Shown here: positions 16,764 to 26,400 of the stretch, in pieces
Position numbering within the stretch: position 1 is the stretch's first letter
Layout: the number at the start of each line of letters is the position of its first letter
Assembly (NCBI GenBank): GCA_027484985.1
Contig: JAIXRW010000020.1
Coordinates: 1 to 58,047, forward strand
Direction of reading: 5' to 3'
DNA from: Rhodobacter sp.
Lineage (GTDB): Bacteria; Pseudomonadota; Alphaproteobacteria; Rhodobacterales; Rhodobacteraceae
Length of the DNA stretch: 58,047 nt
The notes under the pieces: generated by a model
What the model saw: the letters and a program-made list of their open reading frames with translations, nothing else
What the model was told of the DNA's origin: nothing
Database searches by the model: none
Translations under genes and position numbers: made by a program

Positions 16764-17555
16764 ATGACCATGAGCTACGATCTGAACGACGCCCAGCCGC
16801 AGATGGCCCCCATCGGCGAACTGATCCCCGACGGGACCTTCGCAAAGCTGCGCCTGACCATCCGCCCCGGCGGCGTAAACGGCGCGACCCCGGCGGACGC
16901 GGGGCTGCTGAAGGCTTCGCAGTCCAGCGATGCCCGGATGCTCGACTGCGAATTCACCGTGATCGACGGCCCGCATGCCCGCCGCAAGTTCTGGCAGAGC
17001 TTCACCGTGGCGGGCGGCAAGCTGGACGAGAAGGGCCAGTCCATCGGCTGGAAGATCTCGAAATCCACCTTTCGCGCCATCGTGGACAGCGCCCTTGGCC
17101 TTGATCCCAGAGACGAAAGCCCCGCCGCCAAGGCCAAGCGGGTTCTGCCCGGCCTGCGGCATCTCGAGGGCATCGTCTTCGCCGCCCGCATCATGGTGGA
17201 GCCCGCCTCCAACCCACAGTACCGCGACCAGAACCGTATCGCCAACGTCGTTCTGCCCGACGAGCCGCACCATGCCGCCATCATGCGCGGCGAAACCGTC
17301 CCGCCTGAGCCGGTCAATGCCCCGCCGCGCAAGGCCGCGAGCGTCGCGGCGCCGGGCTGGCAGGCCCCGGCACCGGCATGGGGGGCGACGCAACCGTCGC
17401 CTGCAGCGCCGAACTGGGGCGCGACACCGCAGCCCGCCGCGGCACCGGCGCCTGCCTGGGGTACGCAAAACGCCCCGGCCGCTCCGCCCGCACCGCAGGC
17501 CCCCGCACCTGCTGCGCCGGGCGCCCCCGCCATGCCCGCCTGGCTCAATGGCTGA
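16764..17555 (+). CDS. Putative single-stranded-DNA-binding protein with Pro/Ala/Trp-rich tail
   Basis: The first ~175 of 263 residues form a strand-rich domain (DCEFTVIDGPHARRKFWQSF, NRIANVVLPD) of the sort annotated as DUF669-like or SSB-like in phages. From about 190 the protein is a low-complexity tail of proline and alanine with tryptophan-glycine units (AWGAT, NWGAT, AWGTQ) and ends in MPAWLNG. SSBs often have flexible tails that recruit partners, and it follows the Sak4-like ATPase. The ribosome site is GAAAGGAC. An ATG two codons in (16770) is a possible alternative start. Confidence 0.7.
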   Translation: MTMSYDLNDAQPQMAPIGELIPDGTFAKLRLTIRPGGVNGATPADAGLLKASQSSDARMLDCEFTVIDGPHARRKFWQSFTVAGGKLDEKGQSIGWKISKSTFRAIVDSALGLDPRDESPAAKAKRVLPGLRHLEGIVFAARIMVEPASNPQYRDQNRIANVVLPDEPHHAAIMRGETVPPEPVNAPPRKAASVAAPGWQAPAPAWGATQPSPAAPNWGATPQPAAAPAPAWGTQNAPAAPPAPQAPAPAAPGAPAMPAWLNG

Positions 17556-17868
17556 CGCGCGGCGGAAACGGCGGTCGGGTGGTTCCGCAGGGTCATCCAT
17601 CGCCGAGCCAGATGGGGCTGGGCCGGGCGACCGGCCCATGACCCCCGACGAATGGCAGGCGCATGTGACGCGCGCCGCTGCGCTGGAGATCGGAACATGG
17701 CTCGAGGCCCGAGGAAGACTGCACCAACCCATCGCAAGCCTCACCCTCGGCGACCTCGAGGCCATGGCGGTGAACGCCATCTCGCGCTGGATCGTGATGC
17801 AGTCGGAACGGCTTCACCGGCAGGACTGGCCGCAGGACGACCCGATCGCGACGCTCTTGCTCGGGTAG
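17548..17868 (+). CDS. Small unknown phage protein
   Basis: This 106-residue protein has a basic, glycine/serine-rich N-terminus and a helical region starting MTPDEWQAHVTRAAALEIG. Start and previous stop overlap by 8 bases. No motif is recognised. Its 3' half is overlapped in another frame by the next gene, which carries a DUF6511-like sequence. Confidence 0.65.
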   Translation: MADARRKRRSGGSAGSSIAEPDGAGPGDRPMTPDEWQAHVTRAAALEIGTWLEARGRLHQPIASLTLGDLEAMAVNAISRWIVMQSERLHRQDWPQDDPIATLLLG

Positions 17869-18236
17869 CGCTTTGCGCCGTCTGCGCCCGGGAGGCCCGG
17901 GGCTTCGGCTACGTCCACCGGCTCCAGCACGACCGCTTTCCCTATCACCGCTTCTGCTCGCTCCGCTGTCAGGACGTGGGCAGCGCAATCGCTCAAAGGA
18001 ACAATGGCATGATCGACAAGACTGCCCGCGAGGCACAGGCCATTCGCGATGCCCGGGTGCTGTTCGCCGAAGCGCTGACCGACCTCGGCCTGATGGCGCC
18101 CTTCTTCAACCGCTCCGCTGCCGACATCGACCGGCTGATCGAGGCGGCCGTCACCGGCTACGTGGACAGCATGCTGGCGCAGGGTGCGCGCAAGGAGCGG
18201 ACCGGCACGGCCCATGACGATCCGATTCCGTTCTGA
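17697..18236 (+). CDS. DUF6511-like protein with N-terminal zinc-finger-like region
   Basis: The protein-like part begins at about 17856 with CAVCAREARGFGY, then FCSLRCQD (two CxxC-type pairs, probably zinc-binding), and continues with a helical segment ending near DDPIPF. This agrees with the DUF6511 family of phage early regions. No ATG, GTG or TTG lies just before the cysteine region. The nearest candidate is ATG 17697, which has GGAG eight bases upstream but gives an arginine-rich N-terminus overlapping the previous gene by 172 bases. A shorter start at ATG 18009 would lose the zinc region. The true start, or a translational shift from the upstream gene, is unresolved. Confidence 0.6.
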   Translation: MARGPRKTAPTHRKPHPRRPRGHGGERHLALDRDAVGTASPAGLAAGRPDRDALARVALCAVCAREARGFGYVHRLQHDRFPYHRFCSLRCQDVGSAIAQRNNGMIDKTAREAQAIRDARVLFAEALTDLGLMAPFFNRSAADIDRLIEAAVTGYVDSMLAQGARKERTGTAHDDPIPF

Positions 18237-18246
18237 GGGGGCCGCC

Positions 18247-18456
18247 GTGATCGACCTGAACAATGAGGACGCCCCCTGGGCCGACCTTCTCGCCGCCGCG
18301 ACGACGAATGCCATCACCGACTTCGAGGTCGAGTTCTGCGAAAGCCTGCGCCAGAAGCTGGAGAAATTCGGCGCGCGTGCCCGGCTGACGGAAGCCCAGC
18401 ATCACAAGCTGACCTGCATCGCGCAGGCTGGCGGGTTCTGGGAGCGCGATCAATGA
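18247..18456 (+). CDS. Small unknown protein beginning MIDLN
   Basis: This 69-residue acidic-to-neutral helical protein starts at a GTG with GAGGGGG upstream. There is no known motif. It shares its first five residues, MIDLN, with two much larger neighbours (18453 and 20575). It overlaps the exonuclease gene by 4 bases. Confidence 0.65.
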   Translation: MIDLNNEDAPWADLLAAATTNAITDFEVEFCESLRQKLEKFGARARLTEAQHHKLTCIAQAGGFWERDQ

Positions 18457-19253
18457 TCGATCTGAACCACGGCTCTGGCTGCAACTATGGCCAGGCTACG
18501 CCGCGTCCGCCGATCGCCGCCGCCGTCTCGTGCGCCATCGATGCCGCCCTGACGGCGCGCAATCGCGCCGAGCGTCCCCGCACCTATGTCAGTTCCTCGG
18601 GGCTGGGGCGCGACTGCCTGCGCCAGATCCAGTACGACTTTCTCGCGGTGCCCAAGGATGCGGGCCAGGAGTTCGAACCGCGCATCCTGCGGATCTTCGA
18701 GGCTGGCCACCGGGCCGAGGACATCGTCGCCGGCTGGTTCCGGATCGCCGGGTTCGACCTGCGCACCGAACGCCCCGATGGTCGCCAGTTCGGCTTCGAG
18801 TCCATGGCGGGTCGGTTCAAGGGCCATATCGATGGCTGCTTCGTTTCGGGCCCCGTCGCGATGGACTATCCCGCGCTTTGGGAGAACAAGGCGCTCGGGG
18901 CTTCCAGCTGGAAGGATGTGGTCAAGCGCGGCGTCAGCATCGCGCGGCCTGTCTATGCCGCGCAGATCGCGCTCTATCAGGCCTACATGGACCTGCCCAA
19001 CCCGGCGCTCTTCACCGCGCTGAACCGCAACACGATGGAATTGCATGCGGAACTGGTCCCGTTCGATGCCCGCCTTGCGCAGGAGATGTCGGATCGCGCC
19101 GTCACGGTCGTGCAAGCGTCCGAAGCGGGCGAATGGTTGCCCCGGATGGCCACCGAGCCGACGGCGGTCGTCTGTCGGGGCGGCATGGCCGGTGGCAAGT
19201 GGCACGCGCCCTGTGCTTGGGCGGAGCGGTGCTGGAGGGGCGGCGGTGTCTGA
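18453..19253 (+). CDS. PD-(D/E)XK exonuclease (Cas4/RecB-like, phage recombination nuclease)
   Basis: The 266-residue protein contains GHRAED at 85-90, D127 in GHIDG, and E144-x-K146 in WENKAL, the D...ExK signature of the PD-(D/E)XK superfamily. Cysteines at 55 (GRDCLRQ) and near the C-terminus (CRGG, CAWAERC) suggest an iron-sulfur cluster as in Cas4-like exonucleases, but I did not verify the four-cysteine spacing. Exonucleases of this kind make the single-stranded tails used by annealing proteins; the Sak4-like ATPase is encoded just upstream. It overlaps both neighbours by a few bases. Confidence 0.82.
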   Translation: MIDLNHGSGCNYGQATPRPPIAAAVSCAIDAALTARNRAERPRTYVSSSGLGRDCLRQIQYDFLAVPKDAGQEFEPRILRIFEAGHRAEDIVAGWFRIAGFDLRTERPDGRQFGFESMAGRFKGHIDGCFVSGPVAMDYPALWENKALGASSWKDVVKRGVSIARPVYAAQIALYQAYMDLPNPALFTALNRNTMELHAELVPFDARLAQEMSDRAVTVVQASEAGEWLPRMATEPTAVVCRGGMAGGKWHAPCAWAERCWRGGGV

Positions 19254-20565
19254 CTTCATCCCCTCGGCCGCGCAGGCCGCCGCCATCGCCGAAGTCCGCG
19301 ACTGGTTCGAGAACCGCACCGATGAGCAGCAGGTCTTCCGGCTCTTCGGCTATGCCGGATCGGGCAAGAGCACGGTTCTGAAGTTCGCTCTCGACGACCT
19401 CGGTCTGTCACCCCACCGCAGCGCCAGAGATGGCAGTTGCGTGCCGGGTGTCGTCACCGCGACCTTCACGGGCAAGGCCGCACTGGTCCTGAGCCGCAAG
19501 GGCACGCCCGCCCGCACCATCCACAGCCTGATCTATTCGGTTATCGAGGCGACCGAGGAGGAAATCGCCGCCGCTGCCGCAAAGGTCCTCGAGGCCGAGA
19601 CCGCCGCGCGCAAGCTGACCGGTTTCGACAGGACCGCGGCCGAGGCGGGGATCGAGGCCATGCGCCAGGCGCTGTCCGCGATGAAGCATCCCCGCTTCGC
19701 CCTGAACCCGCAAAGCGATGCCGCGGATGCGCGGCTGATCGTTCTGGACGAGGTGTCGATGGTGGGCGAGGAGATGGCCCGCGACCTGATGAGTTTCGGC
19801 AAGCCGATCCTGGTGCTGGGCGATCCCGGACAGTTGCCGCCCATCAAGGGCGAAGGGGCCTTCACCCGGGACGCCCCCGACGTGATGCTGACTGAGATCC
19901 ACCGACAGGCGGCCGAAAGCGCGATCATCCGTCTCGCCACCATGGCGCGGATGGGGGAGCCCATCGGGTTCGGGGTTTACGACGCCCATGTCGCCAAGCT
20001 GCGCAAGGGCGATATCACGCCGGATCAGGCGCTACGCGGCGGGCAGCTGATCTGCGGCCTGAATGCCACGCGCTTCCAGCTGAACAACGCGATGCGTGCT
20101 GCGGCCGGGCTGGGCGGGACGTACCTGCCCACCGGCGCAGCGGAGAAGATCATCTGCCTGAAAAACGACAATGCGCTCGGCCTGATCAACGGCATGTTCC
20201 TGACCCTCGAGGATATCGTCGACGAGGGCAGCCTCTACTTCTCGGCCGTGGTGCATGACGAGGACGGGCGACGCGTGACGCCATTCGACAGCGACGGCCG
20301 TCCGGGCCGGTTGCGCATCTACAAGGGGCATTTCGAGGATCACGGCGCCTACGACGCCAAGCGCCATGACCGTGACTGGCGGGAAAAGCGCAAGCTGACC
20401 GAGGCGACCTTTGGCTGGGCGATCACCACCCACAAGGCGCAAGGGTCGCAATGGGAGAACGTGATCGTCTGGGACGATGGGCTGGGCCGCAGCGAGATCG
20501 ACCGCCGCCGCTGGCTCTACACGGCCATCACCCGCGCCGAGCGCGGGCTGGTCCTCCTGGCGTGA
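19246..20565 (+). CDS. RecD/Dda-like ATP-dependent DNA helicase
   Basis: The 439-residue protein has Walker A GYAGSGKST at 35-43, Walker B LIVLDEVSMV near 165, LGDPGQLPPI (motif III), and the C-terminal THKAQGSQW and YTAITRAERG of superfamily 1B helicases. It is shorter than RecD2 and similar in size to phage Dda. It would unwind DNA in 5'-3' direction during replication or recombination. The GTG start has GGAGGGG just upstream and overlaps the nuclease gene. Confidence 0.9.
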   Translation: MSDFIPSAAQAAAIAEVRDWFENRTDEQQVFRLFGYAGSGKSTVLKFALDDLGLSPHRSARDGSCVPGVVTATFTGKAALVLSRKGTPARTIHSLIYSVIEATEEEIAAAAAKVLEAETAARKLTGFDRTAAEAGIEAMRQALSAMKHPRFALNPQSDAADARLIVLDEVSMVGEEMARDLMSFGKPILVLGDPGQLPPIKGEGAFTRDAPDVMLTEIHRQAAESAIIRLATMARMGEPIGFGVYDAHVAKLRKGDITPDQALRGGQLICGLNATRFQLNNAMRAAAGLGGTYLPTGAAEKIICLKNDNALGLINGMFLTLEDIVDEGSLYFSAVVHDEDGRRVTPFDSDGRPGRLRIYKGHFEDHGAYDAKRHDRDWREKRKLTEATFGWAITTHKAQGSQWENVIVWDDGLGRSEIDRRRWLYTAITRAERGLVLLA

Positions 20566-20574
20566 GGGGGCGCG

Positions 20575-23145
20575 ATGATCGATCTCAACGATGTCGCCAC
20601 GCCGAAGGCACGCCACGATCTGGCCGCCGTGAAGGATCGGCTTGCCGCGACCGCAGGCGACTGGCTCCCCAGCATCTTCCCGGAGGCGCGGCTGGCGCGC
20701 GACCGTCGCAGCCTGCGATGCGCCGACCTGTCCGGCCGCCCGCCGCGCAAGGAAGGGTCGTGCACCATCCACCTTGACGGGCCCTACGCCGGTTGGGGTT
20801 TCGACTATGCCACCGGCGAAAGCGCCGGGCCCATCGATCTGATCGCGCAGGCGACCGGGCTCAGCGACGGCGCGCTTTTCGAGGAAGCGGCCCGGATTGC
20901 AGGTATGAATCGCCCCGCACCCAGATCGGCGCCGCGCCCGAAGCCCGATCATTCAACTGAGGTTGCGCGTCTGGTCGATGGCGCCCAGCCGCTCGCCGGA
21001 ACCGTGGGTGAAGCCTACCTGCGCGCGCGGGGCCTTGGCGATCCGGGATGCCCGGATCTACTCTTTCATCCAGACCTGCCGGATTTCGACACACGGCGAG
21101 GCTGGCCGGGGCTGATCGCGCTGCCGCGCGTCGTGACCGGTGAACGCGCCCCTGGCATCCACAGGACCTTCCTGCTCGACGATGGCAGGGCCAAAGGCCC
21201 CAGCGGCAAGAAGATGCTGGGTTCTGTGGCCGATGCAGCCCTGCGCCTGTTCGCCATGCCTGCGGAAGGCCATCTCGGCATTGCAGAAGGGATCGAGACT
21301 GCCCTGGCAGCGCATGCTCTGTTCGGGACCGCCGTCTGGGCGGCGCTGTCCGCGGATGGCCTCGCGCGCTTTCGCTGGCCCGAGGGCACGATACGGGTCA
21401 CGATCTATGCCGATGCTGGCGATGCCGGTCGTCAGGCGGCCGCCGCGCTCTCGGACCGGCTAAACCGGGCCGACATTCCGAACGAAATCTTGGTCCCGCT
21501 GCATGGCGACGATTTCAACGACGACCTGCTGCGCGGGGCGCGCGCTGAGGACTATGGCTCGCGCCGGGGGCTTCCAACCGAAGACCTGCCTGCTGAGACC
21601 GAGCGCTTGCCGTCTGCGGGCGACATCATCGCCGACCTGGTGGCGGCCGCCGATACGCTGACCAACCCGCCCGATATCTCGGCCCTCGGAGAGCTTCTCG
21701 GCCGCCTTGCCCTGGCGCGGCTGGACCCGCTGCCCGCGCGCCAGATCCTCGCCCGCATCAAGACCTCGACCGGCATCGCCATGTCTATCCTCGACAAGCA
21801 GCTGGTCGAACTGGTGAAGCGCGTGAACGTCTCGGGCGATCCCCATGCGCGGATCGCCAAACCTGCCTGGTTCAACCGCCTGCGACAGGATCTCGTCGGA
21901 ACGCCCGAGCGCAACGAGGCCAACGTCATCATTGCTCTGACGTCCGACATCGCCTTTGCGGGCGTGCTGGCCTTCGACGACTTCTCCCAGGAGATCGTCG
22001 TGCGCCAACCGCTGCCATGGGATGCCGCAACCGGCCCGTTTCCCCGCCCCTGGGAGGATGCGGACGATGTCCGGACCGCGGAATGGCTGCAGCTGCGCGG
22101 GGTCAATGTCGCGCCGCTCGTGGTCGGCCGTGCGGTCGGCGCCGTCGCCCGCGAACACCGAACCCACCCCGTCCGCGACTGGCTGGAACACCTCCGCTGG
22201 GACGGCACGCCCCGGATCGAGACCTGGACCAGTACCTATCTCGGCGCTGCCCCGACCGCGTTCCACCATACTGTCGGCGCGCTCTGGCTCATTTCGGCCG
22301 TGGCGCGCATCTTCCGCCCCGGCGTGAAGGCCGATCACATGCTGATCCTCGAAGGCCCCCAAGGCGCGCGCAAATCGACAGCCATCAAGGTGCTCGCGGG
22401 TGAAGCCTGGTTCACTGACGAACTGCCCGAGCTGGGGTCCAAGGATGCCGCCATCCACATGCAGGGCGTGTGGATCGTGGAAATCGCCGAACTTGACGCC
22501 ATCGGCCGTGCCGAGGTGTCGCGCATCAAGGCTTTCCTGACCCGCACCACCGACCGCTTCCGTCCGCCATACGGCCGCTACACCGTCGAGGTGCCTCGCC
22601 AGTGCGTCTTCGCGGGCACCGTGAACCCCGACACCTATCTGCGCGATGAGACAGGCAACCGCCGCTTCTGGCCGCTGCGCTGCGGCACCATCGACATCGC
22701 GGCTCTGGCCCGCGACCGGGACCAGCTCTGGGCCGAAGCCGTCCATCGCTTCCGCGAAGGCGCGATCTGGTGGATCGACGATCCGGCGTTGCTGGCCGAA
22801 GCCCGTGATGAACAGGACCGCCGCTACCAGTCAGATGCCTGGGACGACCTTATCGAACACTGGCTGGCGCACGAAATCCGCACCGTCTCCGATGGCTTCC
22901 CCGACTACGGCAACTCCCGCACCGAAAGCGTGCCGCGGCCGGAGCCGCTGGCCGACGTGTCGGTCGGCGAGATCCTCGAGGAGGCCATCGGGCTCGAACC
23001 CGCCCGCTGGACCAGACGCGACCAGACGCGTGTTGCGGCGTATCTGAAGGCGAATGGCTGGAAACGGGAACAAGTGCGCATTGGGTCAGGCCGCAACGCG
23101 CCGAGAGTGTGGCGATATCGCCGACGCGAGGAAGATGAGCGCTAG
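20575..23145 (+). CDS. Toprim / VapE-type primase-helicase
   Basis: The 856-residue protein has an N-terminal DUF7146-like region (CTIHLDGPYAGWGFDYATG), a Toprim domain (IAEGIETALAAHALFG near 237 and YADAGDAG near 279), and a C-terminal virulence-associated E helicase domain with Walker A LEGPQGARKST near 593 and NRRFWPLRC after 690. This combination is used as primase-helicase by phages and satellites that lack DnaB. No separate DNA polymerase is encoded here, so host polymerase is presumably recruited. It is the last plus-strand gene before the SbcCD block and ends 9 bases from the convergent small zinc-protein gene. Confidence 0.9.
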   Translation: MIDLNDVATPKARHDLAAVKDRLAATAGDWLPSIFPEARLARDRRSLRCADLSGRPPRKEGSCTIHLDGPYAGWGFDYATGESAGPIDLIAQATGLSDGALFEEAARIAGMNRPAPRSAPRPKPDHSTEVARLVDGAQPLAGTVGEAYLRARGLGDPGCPDLLFHPDLPDFDTRRGWPGLIALPRVVTGERAPGIHRTFLLDDGRAKGPSGKKMLGSVADAALRLFAMPAEGHLGIAEGIETALAAHALFGTAVWAALSADGLARFRWPEGTIRVTIYADAGDAGRQAAAALSDRLNRADIPNEILVPLHGDDFNDDLLRGARAEDYGSRRGLPTEDLPAETERLPSAGDIIADLVAAADTLTNPPDISALGELLGRLALARLDPLPARQILARIKTSTGIAMSILDKQLVELVKRVNVSGDPHARIAKPAWFNRLRQDLVGTPERNEANVIIALTSDIAFAGVLAFDDFSQEIVVRQPLPWDAATGPFPRPWEDADDVRTAEWLQLRGVNVAPLVVGRAVGAVAREHRTHPVRDWLEHLRWDGTPRIETWTSTYLGAAPTAFHHTVGALWLISAVARIFRPGVKADHMLILEGPQGARKSTAIKVLAGEAWFTDELPELGSKDAAIHMQGVWIVEIAELDAIGRAEVSRIKAFLTRTTDRFRPPYGRYTVEVPRQCVFAGTVNPDTYLRDETGNRRFWPLRCGTIDIAALARDRDQLWAEAVHRFREGAIWWIDDPALLAEARDEQDRRYQSDAWDDLIEHWLAHEIRTVSDGFPDYGNSRTESVPRPEPLADVSVGEILEEAIGLEPARWTRRDQTRVAAYLKANGWKREQVRIGSGRNAPRVWRYRRREEDER

Positions 23146-23154
23146 GCCTCGAGC

Positions 23155-23469
23155 CTACCCTGCTTCGGCATGCAGCGCGAAGAGGTCCGGTGTGTCGGCG
23201 TCTCGCTTTCGCGAAAGTCGCTCGCCCAAGTGGAGGCAGGGATGCTTGATCCTTGAGAGTCCTTTTCGCCCCTCGAAATGGGCGCTCCCGCCGTTGGGCA
23301 TCCGCACCGTGATGACTTCGGCACCGCACACAGGACATTGGTGACGAAGGCTCCGACGCTTCTTCTCGTCTGGCGAATGCTGCAGCACCCAGCTTGCACG
23401 GACTTCAGTGGTCCTGCCGTTCGACAGCCGCCGCGAATGTGAGCGTCTTGGGATCCAGCGTTGACCCAT
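23155..23469 (-). CDS. Small zinc-binding-like protein coupled to SbcC
   Basis: This 104-residue protein is basic at the N-terminus and contains CPVCGAEVITVRMPNGGSAHF and KHPCLHLGE, a probable zinc ribbon with C-C-C-H type ligands. Its ATG overlaps the SbcC stop (TAATG), so it is translated as part of that operon. I do not know a family for it. It may be a third component of the SbcCD-like complex or a nucleic-acid-binding accessory. Confidence 0.65.
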   Translation of the reverse strand: MGQRWIPRRSHSRRLSNGRTTEVRASWVLQHSPDEKKRRSLRHQCPVCGAEVITVRMPNGGSAHFEGRKGLSRIKHPCLHLGERLSRKRDADTPDLFALHAEAG

Positions 23470-26400
23470 TAGACAAGCCCTCTTTCTTCCACGCTACTCC
23501 CGGAGATCCCTTTCCTGACATAGAAGCCGTTGGGGATCGCCTCCTGGACGAGCGGAACATGCGAAATCAGACCCACGGCACGGTTCTGTCGGACGATGGA
23601 GTTGAGGACCTGGAGTACCTGGTCGAGCGTGCCGGACCCATTTTCGGTGTCGAGGCTTCCAAACCCCTCGTCGATGAAAATCGTGTCAAGCCGCACCTTG
23701 CCGCTCGCACTTTCGACCACGTCGGCAAGACCGAGTGCGAGAGCGAGCGCGGCAATGAACGTCTCGCCACCTGAGAGGGTGCTCGTGGCGCGCGATTTCC
23801 CGGTGTGAAGATCGAACACCTGGATGCCAAGCCCGCGGCTACCGCGTCCGGCCCCTTCGAGATCTCGCTCGAGCCTGTAGCGGCCGGAGGTCATTGGCGC
23901 GAGCCGCAAGTTAGCCGCTTCCAGCACTTGGTCGAACATTGCGCCGATTGCGAATGTCTCCAACGTCAGTCTTTGCGAGTTCTGCCCGTTTACCAGAGCT
24001 GCCAGTTCGCGCAGCGGGCCGGATGCAGCTTCAGCTTCGTCAAGCTTGCGCAGGGTCTCCTCCAACCCCGTTCTCAGTTTATCCAGTTGATCGACACGGC
24101 TCTGGGCGGCGACGCGCTCTTCTATCGCCCTGCCGAGTGCCTCGGCATGGGTCTGGTGCGTTTCCCGTAGTGCTTCGAGATCAGGCCGGGACATCCCTTG
24201 GATCGCAGAGGCAGCATCTGTGGCTGCATCGGACGCACTCTTGTGCTCGCGCCGGTAGGTCTCGACGGCTTCCCTATCCTCATCGAGCGTTTCGATGGCC
24301 GGCTTGAGAGACTGAAACGCCTCTGCTGTGAGGCCAGCGCCAGCCAGTCTTGTTCGGAAGACCTCCGCCGCCTTCTGATGGCGCGTCTTGCTGTCCGCGA
24401 GCGCCTTGTCCGCGCTTTCGAGATCCTTGACCGCGCCGAGTGCTTTTTCGCGAGCGGAGTTCAGCGCCTTGTCCGCCGCAGTCCGCGCCGCCTGAAGCGA
24501 CTCCAGCGACCCGTTCACCTTCTCAAGTGTGGCCGCGAGCGCCGGCACATCGCGGAGGTTCTCCGGCACCTCTGCGAGCCTGCCATCGCGCGCCGCTTTG
24601 GCCTCAGTTGCCTTGTTCCGCCGCTCATCGAAGCAGTCCCGCAGCTCATCGCGTTTCCGCTCCAATTCCTCGATCTGCAGTTCCAGTTCCTCGATCCCGG
24701 TCTCCGCGGCAAGAATGTCGACCCGAGGCCCAAGCGCTGCGAGTGCGTCTTCAACACGACCGATCTGTGCCGCGATGACGGCTGCACGCTCCTCTGGCGG
24801 TTCAAGGGTGGACAAGCGTTTCTGTCGCTCCTCGAGCGTCGCTTGCACTCCGACCAGTGCTTCGCCAGCTTGCCGGGCTTCGCGATCGGCGGCCAGCCAT
24901 GCTACTCGTGACTCTCGGAATGCCTTGTCCAGGCCGGCACTACCGATTTCGCCAGTCGCCGGCGCAGGATGTTCGGTTGCGCCGCAGACCGGACATGGCG
25001 ACCCTGCTTCCAGTCTCGTCGCAAGGTGCAGCGCCTGTGCGGCCGCGAGATTTCTTTCGGCCGTCTCATAATCATCTCGCGCGTTCTCGGCCTTTCCGAC
25101 CGCCGCTTCCGACTTCCGCAGTTGTTCTTCGACAGCGGCCTGAGCCGTTGCAACATCCTGCAAGGCGCCCTCGTAGGACTTGGCGGCCAGATGCCGTTTG
25201 TCGAGCTCGGCGCGCCGGCCCGCGATCTCGGCGCGCTTCGCCTCCGTTTCGCGTGCAGCTTTCAGCTCGGCGCTTTTCGTGATGCGCTTCTCCTGGAGCT
25301 TGGTCAGTTGTGCCAATGCCGCCTGAAAAGCGTTGTCGGCGTCCCGTTGCTCTTTCAGCGCGGTTTCGACTGCCTGATTGCTATCGGCTGCTGCCTCGAG
25401 GATTCGACCATACCGCTCCAGTTCATCGCTTCTCCGGCGCAGGGTTTCGACCTCATCGGCACGGTCTTCCTCACGCCGGAGCGCCTCTGCCGCCTTTTCT
25501 GCTTGTTTCGCGGCGATTTCGGCGGCCTTGTCTGCCTCTTCGCGCTTGGTCTCGGCTTCACCAACCTCGCGTTCGGCATCCCTCACTCGTTCCTCGACAT
25601 CGATCAGGCCGCGCGCGCGCTCGGCTTGTCGGACCTGCTCGGCAAGCGACTCGATATCGTCCTTCCGCGCCTCAAGTGCGCGAAGCCGATCCCTCATCTT
25701 TTCGGCCGCCGCGAACTTTTCCTCGATGGCCTCCGCCTCGCGCAGCGCCTTCTCGGCAACTTCCGCCGTCGCCTTCTTGGTTTGTTCGATCGCGCGAAGT
25801 TCCGCACATCTCGCAGTTGCGGTTTCGATGCCCGCGATCAGTGCATCGGTGCTCTCGAATCCTTCTGCCGCGAGCTGCCTGGCACAGAGCGCACGTTCAT
25901 CCCGCACCTGCCGTTCAGCCGCATCGGCTGCGGACTTGAGATCGGCCATGAGCTTCTCGTACAGCGAGACATCGAAGAGTTCTCGCAGGATTTCGAGACG
26001 CTCTTTCGTCTTGGCCGAAAGGAACTTCTCGAAGCGCCCTTGCGGCAGAAGGACGATTTGCCGGAACTGCTCAGAGCCGTATCCGAGCATCTCCATGACA
26101 GCCGCGTCGACGTCGCGCACCTTCTTCTCAGCTACTATCTTGCCCCGTGTCGCATCTGTAATTGTGTCGAGCGACATTCCGGTCGCATCGAATAGATAGG
26201 CTTCGTGCGCGCTACGGGTCTCGCCCTCACCGCGCGCCTTGGGTCGCATCTGGTCGGGTCGGCGAAGCACGACATATCGCCGCTCACCAATGTCGAATAC
26301 GAACTCTGCCTCGGTCATTACATCCGGATCGGCGTGATCCGAGCGCAGCGACGGAGCGTCTTGCTCCGCCTTGGCCGCTTCTCCAAAGAGCGCAAAGGTC

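Noticed and set aside
21460..22746. Antisense frame of over 400 codons inside the VapE gene
   Set aside because: Same GC effect; the VapE motifs are clear on the plus strand.
24969..26195. Plus-strand frame of 408 codons opposite sbcC
   Set aside because: It is a mirror of the coiled-coil coding pattern; the SbcC motifs are complete on the minus strand.
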